This document shows positions 43,288 through 50,845 of a stretch of DNA of 64,000 nt, in pieces. The notes beneath the pieces were generated by a model that worked only from the letters and a program-made list of their open reading frames with translations, was not told where the DNA came from and searched no databases. How positions within the stretch are numbered: position 1 is the first letter of the stretch; the number at the start of each line of letters is the position of its first letter. The stretch is from positions 60,139 to 124,138 of the forward strand of contig CAJTXM010000005.1 of the NCBI GenBank assembly GCA_910583545.1. The letters run 5' to 3'. Made by a program: the position numbers and the translations under genes. The DNA comes from an uncultured Christensenella sp. GTDB taxonomy: Bacteria > Bacillota > Clostridia > Christensenellales > Borkfalkiaceae.

Positions 43288-44174
43288 TTTTCTGCTATTT
43301 TATTAATTTCTTTTTCCGATAAAAAGCCGTTAGATGCTCCGTTACAGGTAATTTTATGCGAGGCGAAAATTTGCGCTCTGCGCAAAGCCTCATACACTTC
43401 GTATCCGTTAATGTAATAGTGTAAAAAAGCGCTGAACAACGAGTCGCCTGCGCCTACGGTATTTACTATCTTCTCGGTTTTGAAAGCAGGAAATTCGGCG
43501 ATACTGTCCGATTCTTGAGTATAAATTGCCGCACCTTCTCCGCCACGCCCTAAAACTATAATTTTATTATTATAGATTTTTGCTAATTGAAAAATAAAAT
43601 CTTGATAATTTCCGCCGATATTCTCGTCGCTTAAAAACAGGATATCGGCATATTTCATAAATTCGCAGTTGAATTCGTCCTCGATATTCGAAAGCACGTG
43701 TACGTCTGTTGCTATCGGCTTCCCCTCTTCCTTTGCTATTCGCAAAAGCGGACGATTGAAATTGATATTGCAGGCTACGACTAAATCAATATCTTTTAAC
43801 ATTGAGCGTTCAAATTCATACTCAGTTTCCTGAATATTTTTCAGATCACAGTAAATCTGTCTTTTACCTTCATTATCGTATAAAACAGCGGAATTAGGCG
43901 TTCTGTCAAGTTTTTGCTTAATAAATTTAGTGTCAATCGACAATTCCTGTAATTCGCTTTTGATTTGGTTTGCAGTAATGTCGCGCCCGATCAACGAGGC
44001 TAAGCTTACGTTGTCGCCTAAAACAGTCAAGGCTTTTGCGATATTAAAAGCCACTCCGCCCACAAACGTGTTTATGCCGAAAAAGTTATAGTCTATCGGA
44101 TAATACGGGATCGGAAACTGACGCACAGCGACGTCGGTTTCGGTATTTAAAAGTCCGCTTACAAGTATCTTCAT
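43281..44174 (-). CDS. PfkB-family carbohydrate kinase
   Basis: A ribokinase-fold sugar or nucleoside kinase of 297 aa. The C-terminal signature NTVGAGDSLFSAFLHYY holds the catalytic Asp and anion hole; the N-terminal sugar-binding part has NTFVGGVAFNIAKALTVLGD. The substrate cannot be predicted. ATG 44174 is chosen because an AGGAG sequence lies eight bases before it, inside the end of the upstream Cys-rich gene; a GTG at 44183 is an alternative. Confidence 0.88.
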   Translation of the reverse strand: MKILVSGLLNTETDVAVRQFPIPYYPIDYNFFGINTFVGGVAFNIAKALTVLGDNVSLASLIGRDITANQIKSELQELSIDTKFIKQKLDRTPNSAVLYDNEGKRQIYCDLKNIQETEYEFERSMLKDIDLVVACNINFNRPLLRIAKEEGKPIATDVHVLSNIEDEFNCEFMKYADILFLSDENIGGNYQDFIFQLAKIYNNKIIVLGRGGEGAAIYTQESDSIAEFPAFKTEKIVNTVGAGDSLFSAFLHYYINGYEVYEALRRAQIFASHKITCNGASNGFLSEKEINKIAENY

Positions 44175-44179
44175 ATCTA

Positions 44180-44353
44180 TCACTCCTCGTTGTTGTCGAG
44201 CAATATCTTATCGATTTTGATCACTGCACTGTCTTTTATATCAAGACATTTTCCGCAATTGTCGCAAATTTTATTCGGATCGAGATCGCAGATTTCACAT
44301 TCAAGACAACCGGTGCACTCCCTTTCATATAAAACGCATTGCTTATTTTTCAT
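44180..44353 (-). CDS. Small cysteine-rich protein (8 Cys in 57 residues)
   Basis: A 57-residue frame from ATG 44353 to TGA 44180 encodes MKNKQCVLYERECTGC at its start. The cysteines (residues 6, 13, 16, 19, 22, 30, 33, 36) form repeated C-x2-C spacings, including CDNCGKC, and suggest an Fe-S cluster or zinc site. A GAGG ribosome binding site and a good promoter (44373-44401) precede it. It is divergent from lexA and ends just ahead of the kinase ATG. No named family is recognised with certainty. Confidence 0.75.
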   Translation of the reverse strand: MKNKQCVLYERECTGCLECEICDLDPNKICDNCGKCLDIKDSAVIKIDKILLDNNEE

Positions 44354-44372
44354 TTAGATTACCTCTTTTTTT

Positions 44373-44401
44373 ATTATAAACTAACGCTTACGGAAAAACA
44401 A
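44373..44401 (-). promoter_or_regulatory. Promoter of the Cys-rich gene and kinase
   Basis: On the minus strand TTGTTT (44396-44401) and TATAAT (44373-44378) are spaced 17 bp. It is back to back with the lexA promoter, with the candidate LexA box between the two. Confidence 0.65.
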
Positions 44402-44413
44402 GTAAAATTTAAT

Positions 44414-44425
44414 AAACAAACGTTT
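44414..44425. promoter_or_regulatory. Candidate LexA (SOS) box
   Basis: AAACAAACGTTT has the AAC-N4-GTT core of the Gram-positive SOS box (GAAC-N4-GTTC), with A/T instead of G/C at the outer positions. It overlaps the -35 box of lexA, which fits autorepression, and lies just upstream of the divergent promoter. Confidence 0.45.
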
Positions 44426-44452
44426 GCTTTTATTTTTGTTACGTGTTAAAAT
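44424..44452 (+). promoter_or_regulatory. lexA promoter
   Basis: TTGCTT (44424-44429) and TAAAAT (44447-44452) are 17 bp apart. A TATAAT five bases further on is an alternative -10 box but has no matching -35. Confidence 0.55.
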
Positions 44453-44469
44453 ATAATCGGAGGCAGGTT

Positions 44470-45051
44470 ATGAAAAGAAATGACAGAAGTGAAGAAATTT
44501 TTGATTTTATGCAAAAATTCATTGCGGAAAACGGATATTCTCCTACGGTAAGAGAAATTTGCGAAGCTTGCGACGTCAAGTCTACCGCAACTGCCTTTAC
44601 GTATATGAACTCTCTTGTCGAGCGCGGTCTGATAAATAAGGCAGGCAACAGAAACCGAGCGGTATCTTTGAAACAGGGAGTTATCAACGTTCCGTTGATA
44701 GGAACGGTTGCGGCCGGTCAGCCTATTTTTGCAACTGAAAATTATGACGGTGTTTATTCTATACCGAGTAATTTTTTCACTGGCGAAGATTTATTTATGC
44801 TGAACGTACACGGCGATTCAATGATCAATATCGGAATGTACGAAGGCGATAAAATCATCGTCAGAAAACAGGAAAGCGCCGATAACGGCGATATAGTCGT
44901 TGCGCTCGTTGACGACAGCGCAACCGTTAAAAGATTTTTTAAGCGCAACGGTAAAATAATTCTGCATCCCGAAAATGACGATATGGAAGATTTTATCTTT
45001 GATGACGTCCGTATCTTAGGAAAAGTCGTCGGTCTTATGCGCAACATATAA
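44470..45051 (+). CDS. lexA: SOS repressor LexA
   Basis: LexA represses DNA-damage genes until RecA triggers self-cleavage. The N-terminal winged helix contains NGYSPTVREICEACDVKSTAT. The cleavage bond is Ala82-Gly83 in GTVAAGQP; the catalytic Ser117 is in HGDSMI and Lys154 in ATVKRFF. Length is 193 aa from ATG 44470, which has a GGAGG ribosome binding site; an upstream GTG at 44443 would place the start ahead of that site and inside the promoter. It is one of only two plus-strand genes in the right part of the window. Confidence 0.96.
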   Translation: MKRNDRSEEIFDFMQKFIAENGYSPTVREICEACDVKSTATAFTYMNSLVERGLINKAGNRNRAVSLKQGVINVPLIGTVAAGQPIFATENYDGVYSIPSNFFTGEDLFMLNVHGDSMINIGMYEGDKIIVRKQESADNGDIVVALVDDSATVKRFFKRNGKIILHPENDDMEDFIFDDVRILGKVVGLMRNI

Positions 45052-45060
45052 AAATAAATT

Positions 45061-45094
45061 AAAAGCGTTTTGCCACTGCAAAACGCTTTTTTTT
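45061..45094. terminator. Bidirectional terminator between lexA and the pseudouridine synthase gene
   Basis: A perfect 13-bp stem (45061-45073 with 45078-45090) with a CACT loop, A run before and T run after, lies between two converging genes. Confidence 0.92.
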
Positions 45095-45793
45095 CTATAT
45101 TGACTTCAAATATTCCACTTCGTGATTGGTAAGTTTTCTGTATTCTCCCCTATCCAGACCTTTCAATGATAGTTCGCCGATTTTAATTCGTTTTAACAGT
45201 GAAACTTCTTTTCCGATAGCCGAAAACATTTTTCTTATTTCTCTGTTTTTGCCTTCGTAAATTGTAATGTGGGCTTTTGTGAAGTCTTTGTTTGTTTCAA
45301 CTATATTAGCCTTACTTTTTTTAGTAACATATCCGTCAATTTCTATACCGCTTCGTATGGGGTTCAAATCGGATTCTGTAAGCCGTCCCTCCACCTTTAC
45401 AAGATAAGTTTTAGGCACGTTGTTTGACGGGTGCGTAAGATGCTGTGCAAGCTCTCCGTCGGTAGTTAAAATCAGTAAACCCTCGCTGTCGTAATCAAGC
45501 CTGCCGACGGGATAAATCCTCCCGATATTCTTGGGCATAAGGTCAAGAACGGTTTTTCTGCCTCTGTCGTCGGAAACACTGCAAATATAACCTTTCGGTT
45601 TATTTAAAATATAATATTCGTTTTTCTTGATGCTTACAGGCTTTCCGTCTACGCACACTTTATCGCTGTCGCTGACCTCAACACCTAAGCTGACAACTTT
45701 GCCGTTTACTGTAACTCTTCCGTCCTGAACGAGTTTGTCGCTCTCTCTTCTTGAAGCTATTCCAGAAGAGGCAAGATATTTATTGATTCTCAT
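45095..45793 (-). CDS. Pseudouridine synthase, RsuA/RluB family
   Basis: A 232-aa rRNA modification enzyme with an N-terminal S4 RNA-binding domain (MRINKYLASSGIASRRESDKL starts it) and the catalytic motif GRLDYDSEGLLILTTDG, which includes the active Asp. Family position favours large-subunit RluB over RsuA, but this cannot be settled by eye. dacF-like follows the same orientation 25 bp upstream, as in many Clostridia. Confidence 0.92.
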   Translation of the reverse strand: MRINKYLASSGIASRRESDKLVQDGRVTVNGKVVSLGVEVSDSDKVCVDGKPVSIKKNEYYILNKPKGYICSVSDDRGRKTVLDLMPKNIGRIYPVGRLDYDSEGLLILTTDGELAQHLTHPSNNVPKTYLVKVEGRLTESDLNPIRSGIEIDGYVTKKSKANIVETNKDFTKAHITIYEGKNREIRKMFSAIGKEVSLLKRIKIGELSLKGLDRGEYRKLTNHEVEYLKSI

Positions 45794-45818
45794 ATATAGT
45801 CCGTAAAATTTTACTTTA

Positions 45819-46814
45819 CTATATACTATATAATTTTCCGCTAAAAATCAACTTATTTTCATTATAAACGTTAAGTTTTCCTATTGCGGTGTCATTTGTG
45901 TTTTCAGTAATGGCTTCGAATCTGTAATCGATTTTGTCCGTACTGCCGGTTACAAAGCTTGCGTTTTCTTTTAAACGGCAAAGTTTGTTATTAAAATTGA
46001 AGACTTTATCGCAGTCAATACTCACCAACTTATATTTTTTGAAACAGGATTCGAAGATCTGAATACTCCGCTCGTACATATCGGGACAGTTTAAAACTAC
46101 GCAAACAATATCCATTCCGTCCTTTTCCGCAGATGAAACAAGGCATCGCCCTGCGTTGACAGTGAACCCCGTTTTGACCCCGTTAGCATATTCGTATTTA
46201 TGAAGAATTTTATTTTTGTTTACGAAATTTCTGTATTTTCCGTTATAGTTTTTTGTTGAAACGATATTTTTAAAAGTTTCATTCTTCATTGCGTAACACG
46301 CAATCGAACAAAGATCATAAGCCGTTGTATAGTGTTCTTTTTCGGGAAGTCCGCTTGGATTTTTAAAGTGCGAACTTTTTGCGCCTATAATTTCCGCACG
46401 GCGGTTCATTTCTTCTGCAAATTTTTCGATACTTCCGCTGTGGTGAATTGCAAGCGCGGTTGCGCTGTCGTTTCCCGATCTGAGCATAAGTCCGTATAAT
46501 AAGTCTTTTATGTCGATTTTTTCTTCTTTGACGAGATAGATGCTTGAACCTTCTACTCCTACGGCTTCGTCGGGAACGGTTATGACTTCGTTTAAATCGC
46601 AATCTTCGATTACGATAATTGCGGTCAATATTTTTGTCGTACTCGCCATGGGAAGCTTTGCATAGGCGTTGTTTTCTATAAGCTTGGCGCCTGTCGAAAG
46701 CTCCATTGCAATTTCAGCTTGGGCGCTTGCATATGAGACGGTACTTTTCGGAATAAAGAAAGTACCGCATATAGCAATCACTGCGCTTAGTAATGTAAAA
46801 GCAATTTTACGCAT
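45819..46814 (-). CDS. D-alanyl-D-alanine carboxypeptidase, DacF type
   Basis: This low-molecular-weight penicillin-binding protein trims peptidoglycan stem peptides. A signal peptide covers about residues 1-30. The active-site motifs are STTK (ASTTKILTA), SGN (LRSGNDSATAL) and KTG (GVKTGFTVNAG). It is 331 aa and lacks the full C-terminal beta domain. Its place next to a GerW homologue and DUF2953 matches the dacF neighbourhood of spore formers, so a role in spore cortex formation is likely (inference). Confidence 0.9.
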   Translation of the reverse strand: MRKIAFTLLSAVIAICGTFFIPKSTVSYASAQAEIAMELSTGAKLIENNAYAKLPMASTTKILTAIIVIEDCDLNEVITVPDEAVGVEGSSIYLVKEEKIDIKDLLYGLMLRSGNDSATALAIHHSGSIEKFAEEMNRRAEIIGAKSSHFKNPSGLPEKEHYTTAYDLCSIACYAMKNETFKNIVSTKNYNGKYRNFVNKNKILHKYEYANGVKTGFTVNAGRCLVSSAEKDGMDIVCVVLNCPDMYERSIQIFESCFKKYKLVSIDCDKVFNFNNKLCRLKENASFVTGSTDKIDYRFEAITENTNDTAIGKLNVYNENKLIFSGKLYSI

Positions 46815-47181
46815 TATCAGAAATTTTGTGCACTAATTCACCCGTTTTATCAATGAGCGTATCAATTGCACCTTCCTCCATTTTGAGCAATCTGCAACCC
46901 TTTCCGTCGTCTACAATAAAACCTTTCGGTTTGACCGTGATCACGGTTCCGTTACCTCCGGCAAGCTTGAAGCCGTCTGATTCTTTGAAGGTTTTAATGT
47001 CACCGTATTCCCCTCCGCCGCTTAAATTTACGACCGTGATTGACGAAAGCGGAATAATTTCCGCTCCGCTGACGGTTATTATCGATTTACCTATTACGGT
47101 GTTGGCGTCTGCAACCTTTTCGATTGAAAGAGCAGGTTCTTTAAAATCGGTATCTCTGTTTTTCTTAATTTTTGAGTGCAT
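46807..47181 (-). CDS. GerW/YtfJ-family spore protein
   Basis: The 124-aa protein follows the YtfJ pattern: ADANTVIGKSI, then GAEIIPLSSITV, a Gly-rich GGGEYGDI section and VKPKGFIVDDGKGCRLL. The N-terminal 25 residues are polar and unlike the B. subtilis protein. Family members sit in spore membranes and are needed for germination responses. The gene overlaps dacF-like by eight bases and the DUF2953 gene by 17, matching the ytfI-ytfJ pair of B. subtilis. Confidence 0.82.
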   Translation of the reverse strand: MHSKIKKNRDTDFKEPALSIEKVADANTVIGKSIITVSGAEIIPLSSITVVNLSGGGEYGDIKTFKESDGFKLAGGNGTVITVKPKGFIVDDGKGCRLLKMEEGAIDTLIDKTGELVHKISDNA

Positions 47182-47719
47182 ATATTTTCTCCGTTAAAAA
47201 AGTTAATAAAATTTTTGTTAAGACTAAAATGTTAATAATAGTTACGGCTTTTGCGTAATACCTTATCGACGAATGTTCTTCGTTCATAATTACGTAATTT
47301 TTAAGTTTTGAAGAATTTCCGTTAATCTTCAGAAAACTGTATACAGCGGTTGTGACTCCGTTTTGTATGATAGCCGCATAAGCGTTTGAATCCTTTTGCA
47401 GTCCGAAGTCGGTGAGCTGAACTACCTTTTGAATACACAGTTTATTGAAAAATTTATAAAAATTTGTCTTAATAACATCAATATCGACGTTTTTATTTTT
47501 TCCGTTGATCTGCATTTCATTCGGTTTGTTTTTAACGGTATTGATATTATAAATTTTTAAAAAGCGAAAAACAGTAACGTTTATACTCGCATACTTCTCT
47601 TCGGTATTAATATAAATGTAGTTAAATACATGTATAGGGAAAACGGAAATTAAAAATCCTGCCGCCGCTATATAGATAAGCGCTTCATTCACAATACTAT
47701 TATTTGTAACGTGAAACAA
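47165..47719 (-). CDS. DUF2953 (YtfI-like) protein
   Basis: A 184-aa protein with an N-terminal hydrophobic segment (about residues 12-32), a beta-rich middle part and a second hydrophobic stretch near the C-terminus (about 160-178). Sequence similarity to DUF2953 is weak by eye. The identification rests mainly on the partner GerW/YtfJ gene overlapping downstream and the scpAB genes upstream, the order seen in Clostridia. Its function is unknown; a sporulation link is inferred. Confidence 0.6.
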   Translation of the reverse strand: MFHVTNNSIVNEALIYIAAAGFLISVFPIHVFNYIYINTEEKYASINVTVFRFLKIYNINTVKNKPNEMQINGKNKNVDIDVIKTNFYKFFNKLCIQKVVQLTDFGLQKDSNAYAAIIQNGVTTAVYSFLKINGNSSKLKNYVIMNEEHSSIRYYAKAVTIINILVLTKILLTFLTEKIYALKN

Positions 47720-47749
47720 AATATACTGAAATTAGCCCGCTCAAATAAA

Positions 47750-47779
47750 TTGCAGGAACCGTGCAAATTATGATATAAT
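47750..47779 (+). promoter_or_regulatory. Promoter of the inserted plus-strand gene
   Basis: TTGCAG (47750-47755) and an extended -10 TGATATAAT (hexamer 47774-47779) are spaced 18 bp. The leader holds an 8-bp inverted repeat, TTAACTGC (47791-47798) with GCAGTTAA (47819-47826), upstream of a CGGAGAA ribosome binding site. Confidence 0.7.
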
Positions 47780-47845
47780 TGCTATGTGAATTAACTGCAA
47801 TATTTAGGAAGAAATGTAGCAGTTAAAATATCGGAGAATTTCACT

Positions 47846-48538
47846 ATGTCTAACGGCAATGATAATGAAGAGAATATCGAACTGCAAGAGCGGATTATGT
47901 CGATTAAAAATATCGGATATTTTGTATATACTTGGCATCGGAGAATAATTATATGCACTGCTTTAACTGCTGTTGTGGGTATGTTTGCAATAGCATTTTT
48001 AGGGGAATGGTATAATACTAAGTTAATAGCATTAGGGGGATTTTTGGGCGTAGCTGTAATTATAATTTTAATAGCGCTGTTGCATATATTTTACAGAAAA
48101 CAATTTTTGATTGAATGTGAAAACGGGAAAATAATATTGGTTATAGGCGGTTTTCGTCGTTTTCGTAAATACTATGTAAATAATAGATGTTATAAAATTA
48201 AAAAAGGTCAAGCACTTAAAATTAAATATAAAAAAATAGATAGCATTAAAACACTATTTTCTGCAATGAAAAAAGCCGAAATCGTAAAAAATGAACTTGG
48301 GAATAAAGAAGTTTTTTCTATTAAGCAAAAGAATAAAGAAGATGCTTTATCTCTTGCTTTGGGTGGCGGCTTACCTGCAAAATACGGTGAAATGATATTT
48401 ATTGACAGGAAGCTTAAAAACGGATTTTACACTTCAACAAGCACAATGAGTTATGCGCTTCATTACAAAGTTATAAATTATGATATAAACTTCAATGATT
48501 TTATACCGTCAAGCATATTAAATTTGATAAAAAATTAG
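47846..48538 (+). CDS. Membrane protein of unknown function, inserted in a spore/segregation cluster
   Basis: A 230-aa protein with an acidic N-terminus (NGNDNEENIEL), two membrane helices (about residues 34-56 and 61-84), and a Lys-rich cytosolic domain of 145 residues that contains LSLALGGGLPAKYGEM. I recognise no family. It is oriented against all its neighbours and divides the scpB-DUF2953 gene order. It has its own strong promoter and a very stable terminator, and its low GC hints at a later insertion. Confidence 0.7.
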   Translation: MSNGNDNEENIELQERIMSIKNIGYFVYTWHRRIIICTALTAVVGMFAIAFLGEWYNTKLIALGGFLGVAVIIILIALLHIFYRKQFLIECENGKIILVIGGFRRFRKYYVNNRCYKIKKGQALKIKYKKIDSIKTLFSAMKKAEIVKNELGNKEVFSIKQKNKEDALSLALGGGLPAKYGEMIFIDRKLKNGFYTSTSTMSYALHYKVINYDINFNDFIPSSILNLIKN

Positions 48539-48574
48539 CAATTTTTTTGTCCGTGTAAAATATATAAACGAAAT

Positions 48575-48614
48575 AAAATAAACTCTTGAACGATTTCGTT
48601 CAAGAGTTTATTTT
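48575..48614. terminator. Bidirectional terminator between the inserted gene and scpB
   Basis: A perfect 18-bp stem (48575-48592 with 48597-48614) has an ATTT loop. The core CTCTTGAAC matches the stem of the terminator at 12968, beside the other accessory segment. Confidence 0.9.
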
Positions 48615-48635
48615 ATCTTTTGTTTTTCTTTGGTA

Positions 48636-49343
48636 TCAATCAATTTTAATTACGTCATCGTCGTCGGAAATAAAGTCTGGAATTTCGTATCCGTCGTCGG
48701 TTGTTTCAGGCGTATTCTTTTCCGCTTCTGCCTTGTCCTGCGCCGGTCCTTCTTCAACATATTCGTCTCTGTGGTAAAGATAGTTTGCATCCTCTTCGTC
48801 GTCGGAAAGAAGCGAGCTGTTGAGCTCGGCTATCTGTGCCATAAGCTCGTCGTAATCGGGCAATTCCTCAATCGAATTGAGCTTAAACCGTTTAAGGAAG
48901 TTATCTGTCGTTGCGTATAAAATAGGCTTGCCTACAGCGTCTTTCCTTCCGCACGGAACAATCATTTCAAGTTCTAAAAGAGTATGTATAGCATAGTCAC
49001 AGCTTACCTGTCTTATCTCTTCGAGTTCGGGTTTTGTTATAGGCTGTTTATAAGCAATGAGCGCGGCACATTCTAATATGGTTTTAGTAAATTCTTTCTC
49101 TTTGATAGGGGTAATTACGTCGGAAACCGGATTTTTATATTTAGGGTTTGTAGCAAATTGAAGCTTACCGTTAAAGGTTAAAAGATGAATTCCGTTTTCT
49201 CCGCTGTACTTTTCTTTAAGTTCACTTATACTTGAGTTTACTTCTTTCAAACTGCAATTCAGTTTTTCAACAATAAATTTTACAGGTACGGCTTCGCCCG
49301 AAGCAAAAACTACCGCTTCAATTATATTCGTCAAATTCTCCAC
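48636..49343 (-). CDS. scpB: Segregation and condensation protein ScpB
   Basis: ScpB is the winged-helix partner that binds ScpA in the SMC condensin complex. The two winged-helix regions are LTNIIEAVVFASGEAVPVKFI and ILECAALIAYKQPITKPELEEIRQV, both typical. The 235-aa protein has an acidic tail after residue 165. It starts at GTG 49343 with an AGAGGA ribosome binding site and overlaps scpA by 26 bases. Confidence 0.95.
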   Translation of the reverse strand: MENLTNIIEAVVFASGEAVPVKFIVEKLNCSLKEVNSSISELKEKYSGENGIHLLTFNGKLQFATNPKYKNPVSDVITPIKEKEFTKTILECAALIAYKQPITKPELEEIRQVSCDYAIHTLLELEMIVPCGRKDAVGKPILYATTDNFLKRFKLNSIEELPDYDELMAQIAELNSSLLSDDEEDANYLYHRDEYVEEGPAQDKAEAEKNTPETTDDGYEIPDFISDDDDVIKID

Positions 49344-50133
49344 TTGTTGCGTCCTCTAAATTCCATTCAGGATTAAGTTTAATATTTATAGTTCCGAACG
49401 ATTGTTCCTGCTCCACCATAATAAACTGATGTTTGAGCATTTCCAAAAGTGCCTGGAACGTGGTTATTATTTCGTTTCTCGAATAAGTAGTAAACAGACT
49501 GTCAAATACAATTTCTTTACTTTCGATAAGTCGTTCTTTTATAAGCGAAACTTTCTCTTCAACCGTATGAACGTCTTTCGGAATTTCTTTTATATTTTCT
49601 TTTTCTCTGTGTAAAACTTCATTTCGAAGCATCAGATTTGCAAAGGCTTCTAAAAGCGCGTTTATATTGAAATCTTTATAAACGATTTTAACTTTGCTGA
49701 AATCATTTTCAGGCTCTTTGAAATAGTACCCGATAGTTTCCAAATCTTTAAGTTTCGGTGTTTCTTCCTTAATGAGTTCATATTCGCGCTGTTTAAGCTG
49801 TTCGATAAGCGCGCGTTTCTCTTCTTCCGCTCCGCCCATCTCTTCGCCTGCGACTTCAACTACGGGAACCAAACTCTTTGATTTTATATAGATTATCTGT
49901 GCCGCCATCGCAAGATATTCGCTCTCTTTGTCAACGTCTCTTCTCGGTTGAGTTTTCATAAACTCGATATATTCCAAAAATTGTTCAGTAACTTTTGATA
50001 CGAATATATCCTCTATTCTTATCTTTGCAATATTTATCAGATGAAGTAAAAGGTCAAGAGGACCTTCAAAATCGTCAAGAACAGTATTATAATCCACTAC
50101 GGATTCAAAATTGTCTAAATAATTATCAGCCAT
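49318..50133 (-). CDS. scpA: Segregation and condensation protein ScpA
   Basis: ScpA is the kleisin that links the SMC heads. The N-terminal FEGPLDLLLHLI segment is diagnostic, followed by EYLAMAAQIIYIKSKSLVP. The C-terminal winged helix (about residues 215-255) has ITTFQALLEMLKHQ. Length is 271 aa. It overlaps scpB and is preceded by the M50 protease gene, a common order in Firmicutes. Confidence 0.96.
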   Translation of the reverse strand: MADNYLDNFESVVDYNTVLDDFEGPLDLLLHLINIAKIRIEDIFVSKVTEQFLEYIEFMKTQPRRDVDKESEYLAMAAQIIYIKSKSLVPVVEVAGEEMGGAEEEKRALIEQLKQREYELIKEETPKLKDLETIGYYFKEPENDFSKVKIVYKDFNINALLEAFANLMLRNEVLHREKENIKEIPKDVHTVEEKVSLIKERLIESKEIVFDSLFTTYSRNEIITTFQALLEMLKHQFIMVEQEQSFGTINIKLNPEWNLEDATSGEFDEYN

Positions 50134-50137
50134 AAAA

Positions 50138-50845
50138 TCAAATTCCGAAAATTAATTTCCAAAGCGCCGTAATAGGAAAACCTATTATATTTTCGGCAAA
50201 CCAGTGTACGTAACCTAAAATATTAAAATATTCGAAGTAATACAAGTCGGTGTACTGTACTATTTTTGTGCATACAAAGCTTTCCGCAACAAGAAAAATC
50301 AAAATATACTGACCGTAATTTTTCAAAAATCTTCTTACCGGGTTAATTTCTCTTGTAAACGATTCGATTACTCTGAAACCGTCAAGCGGATTGAACGGCA
50401 GCAAATTGAATACAAATACGGAAAGACTGTATGAAAAAGTCAGAAAGAATATCAGCTCGATTATCGATACCGCATAAAAAGCGGCTTGCGTTTCTGTTAA
50501 CGGTATCAGATAGAGCGCAACAACCAAATAAAGCGGATATGCCAAAAAAGCTATAATATAGTTTATTACCACACCTGCGATAGCGGTCGTAAACAGGCCT
50601 CTGCGGTAATTTTTAAAATTATACGGATAAATCGGAACTGGTTTTGCCCAGCCGAATCCGGTAAAAATGCAGAGAATACACCCTATCGGGTCTAAATGCT
50701 TTATCGGATTGAGCGTCAATCTTCCGTTCATTTTTGCCGTAGGATCGCCGTTTTTATACGCAATAAATGCGTGAGCAAATTCGTGCGGAACAAAAACAAA
50801 CAACACAGCTATAATAGATGCAGTTATTGTTAATAATTCATTCAT
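50138..50845 (-). CDS. M50-family site-2-type membrane metalloprotease
   Basis: A 235-aa intramembrane zinc protease family protein with about five hydrophobic segments. The zinc site HEFAHAF (HExxH) is in the first helix and the third ligand lies in NLLPFNPLDGFRV. It has no PDZ domain, so it is the short YwhC/YdcA-like group often found beside scpAB. The physiological substrate is unknown. It overlaps lysA by four bases. Confidence 0.92.
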   Translation of the reverse strand: MNELLTITASIIAVLFVFVPHEFAHAFIAYKNGDPTAKMNGRLTLNPIKHLDPIGCILCIFTGFGWAKPVPIYPYNFKNYRRGLFTTAIAGVVINYIIAFLAYPLYLVVALYLIPLTETQAAFYAVSIIELIFFLTFSYSLSVFVFNLLPFNPLDGFRVIESFTREINPVRRFLKNYGQYILIFLVAESFVCTKIVQYTDLYYFEYFNILGYVHWFAENIIGFPITALWKLIFGI

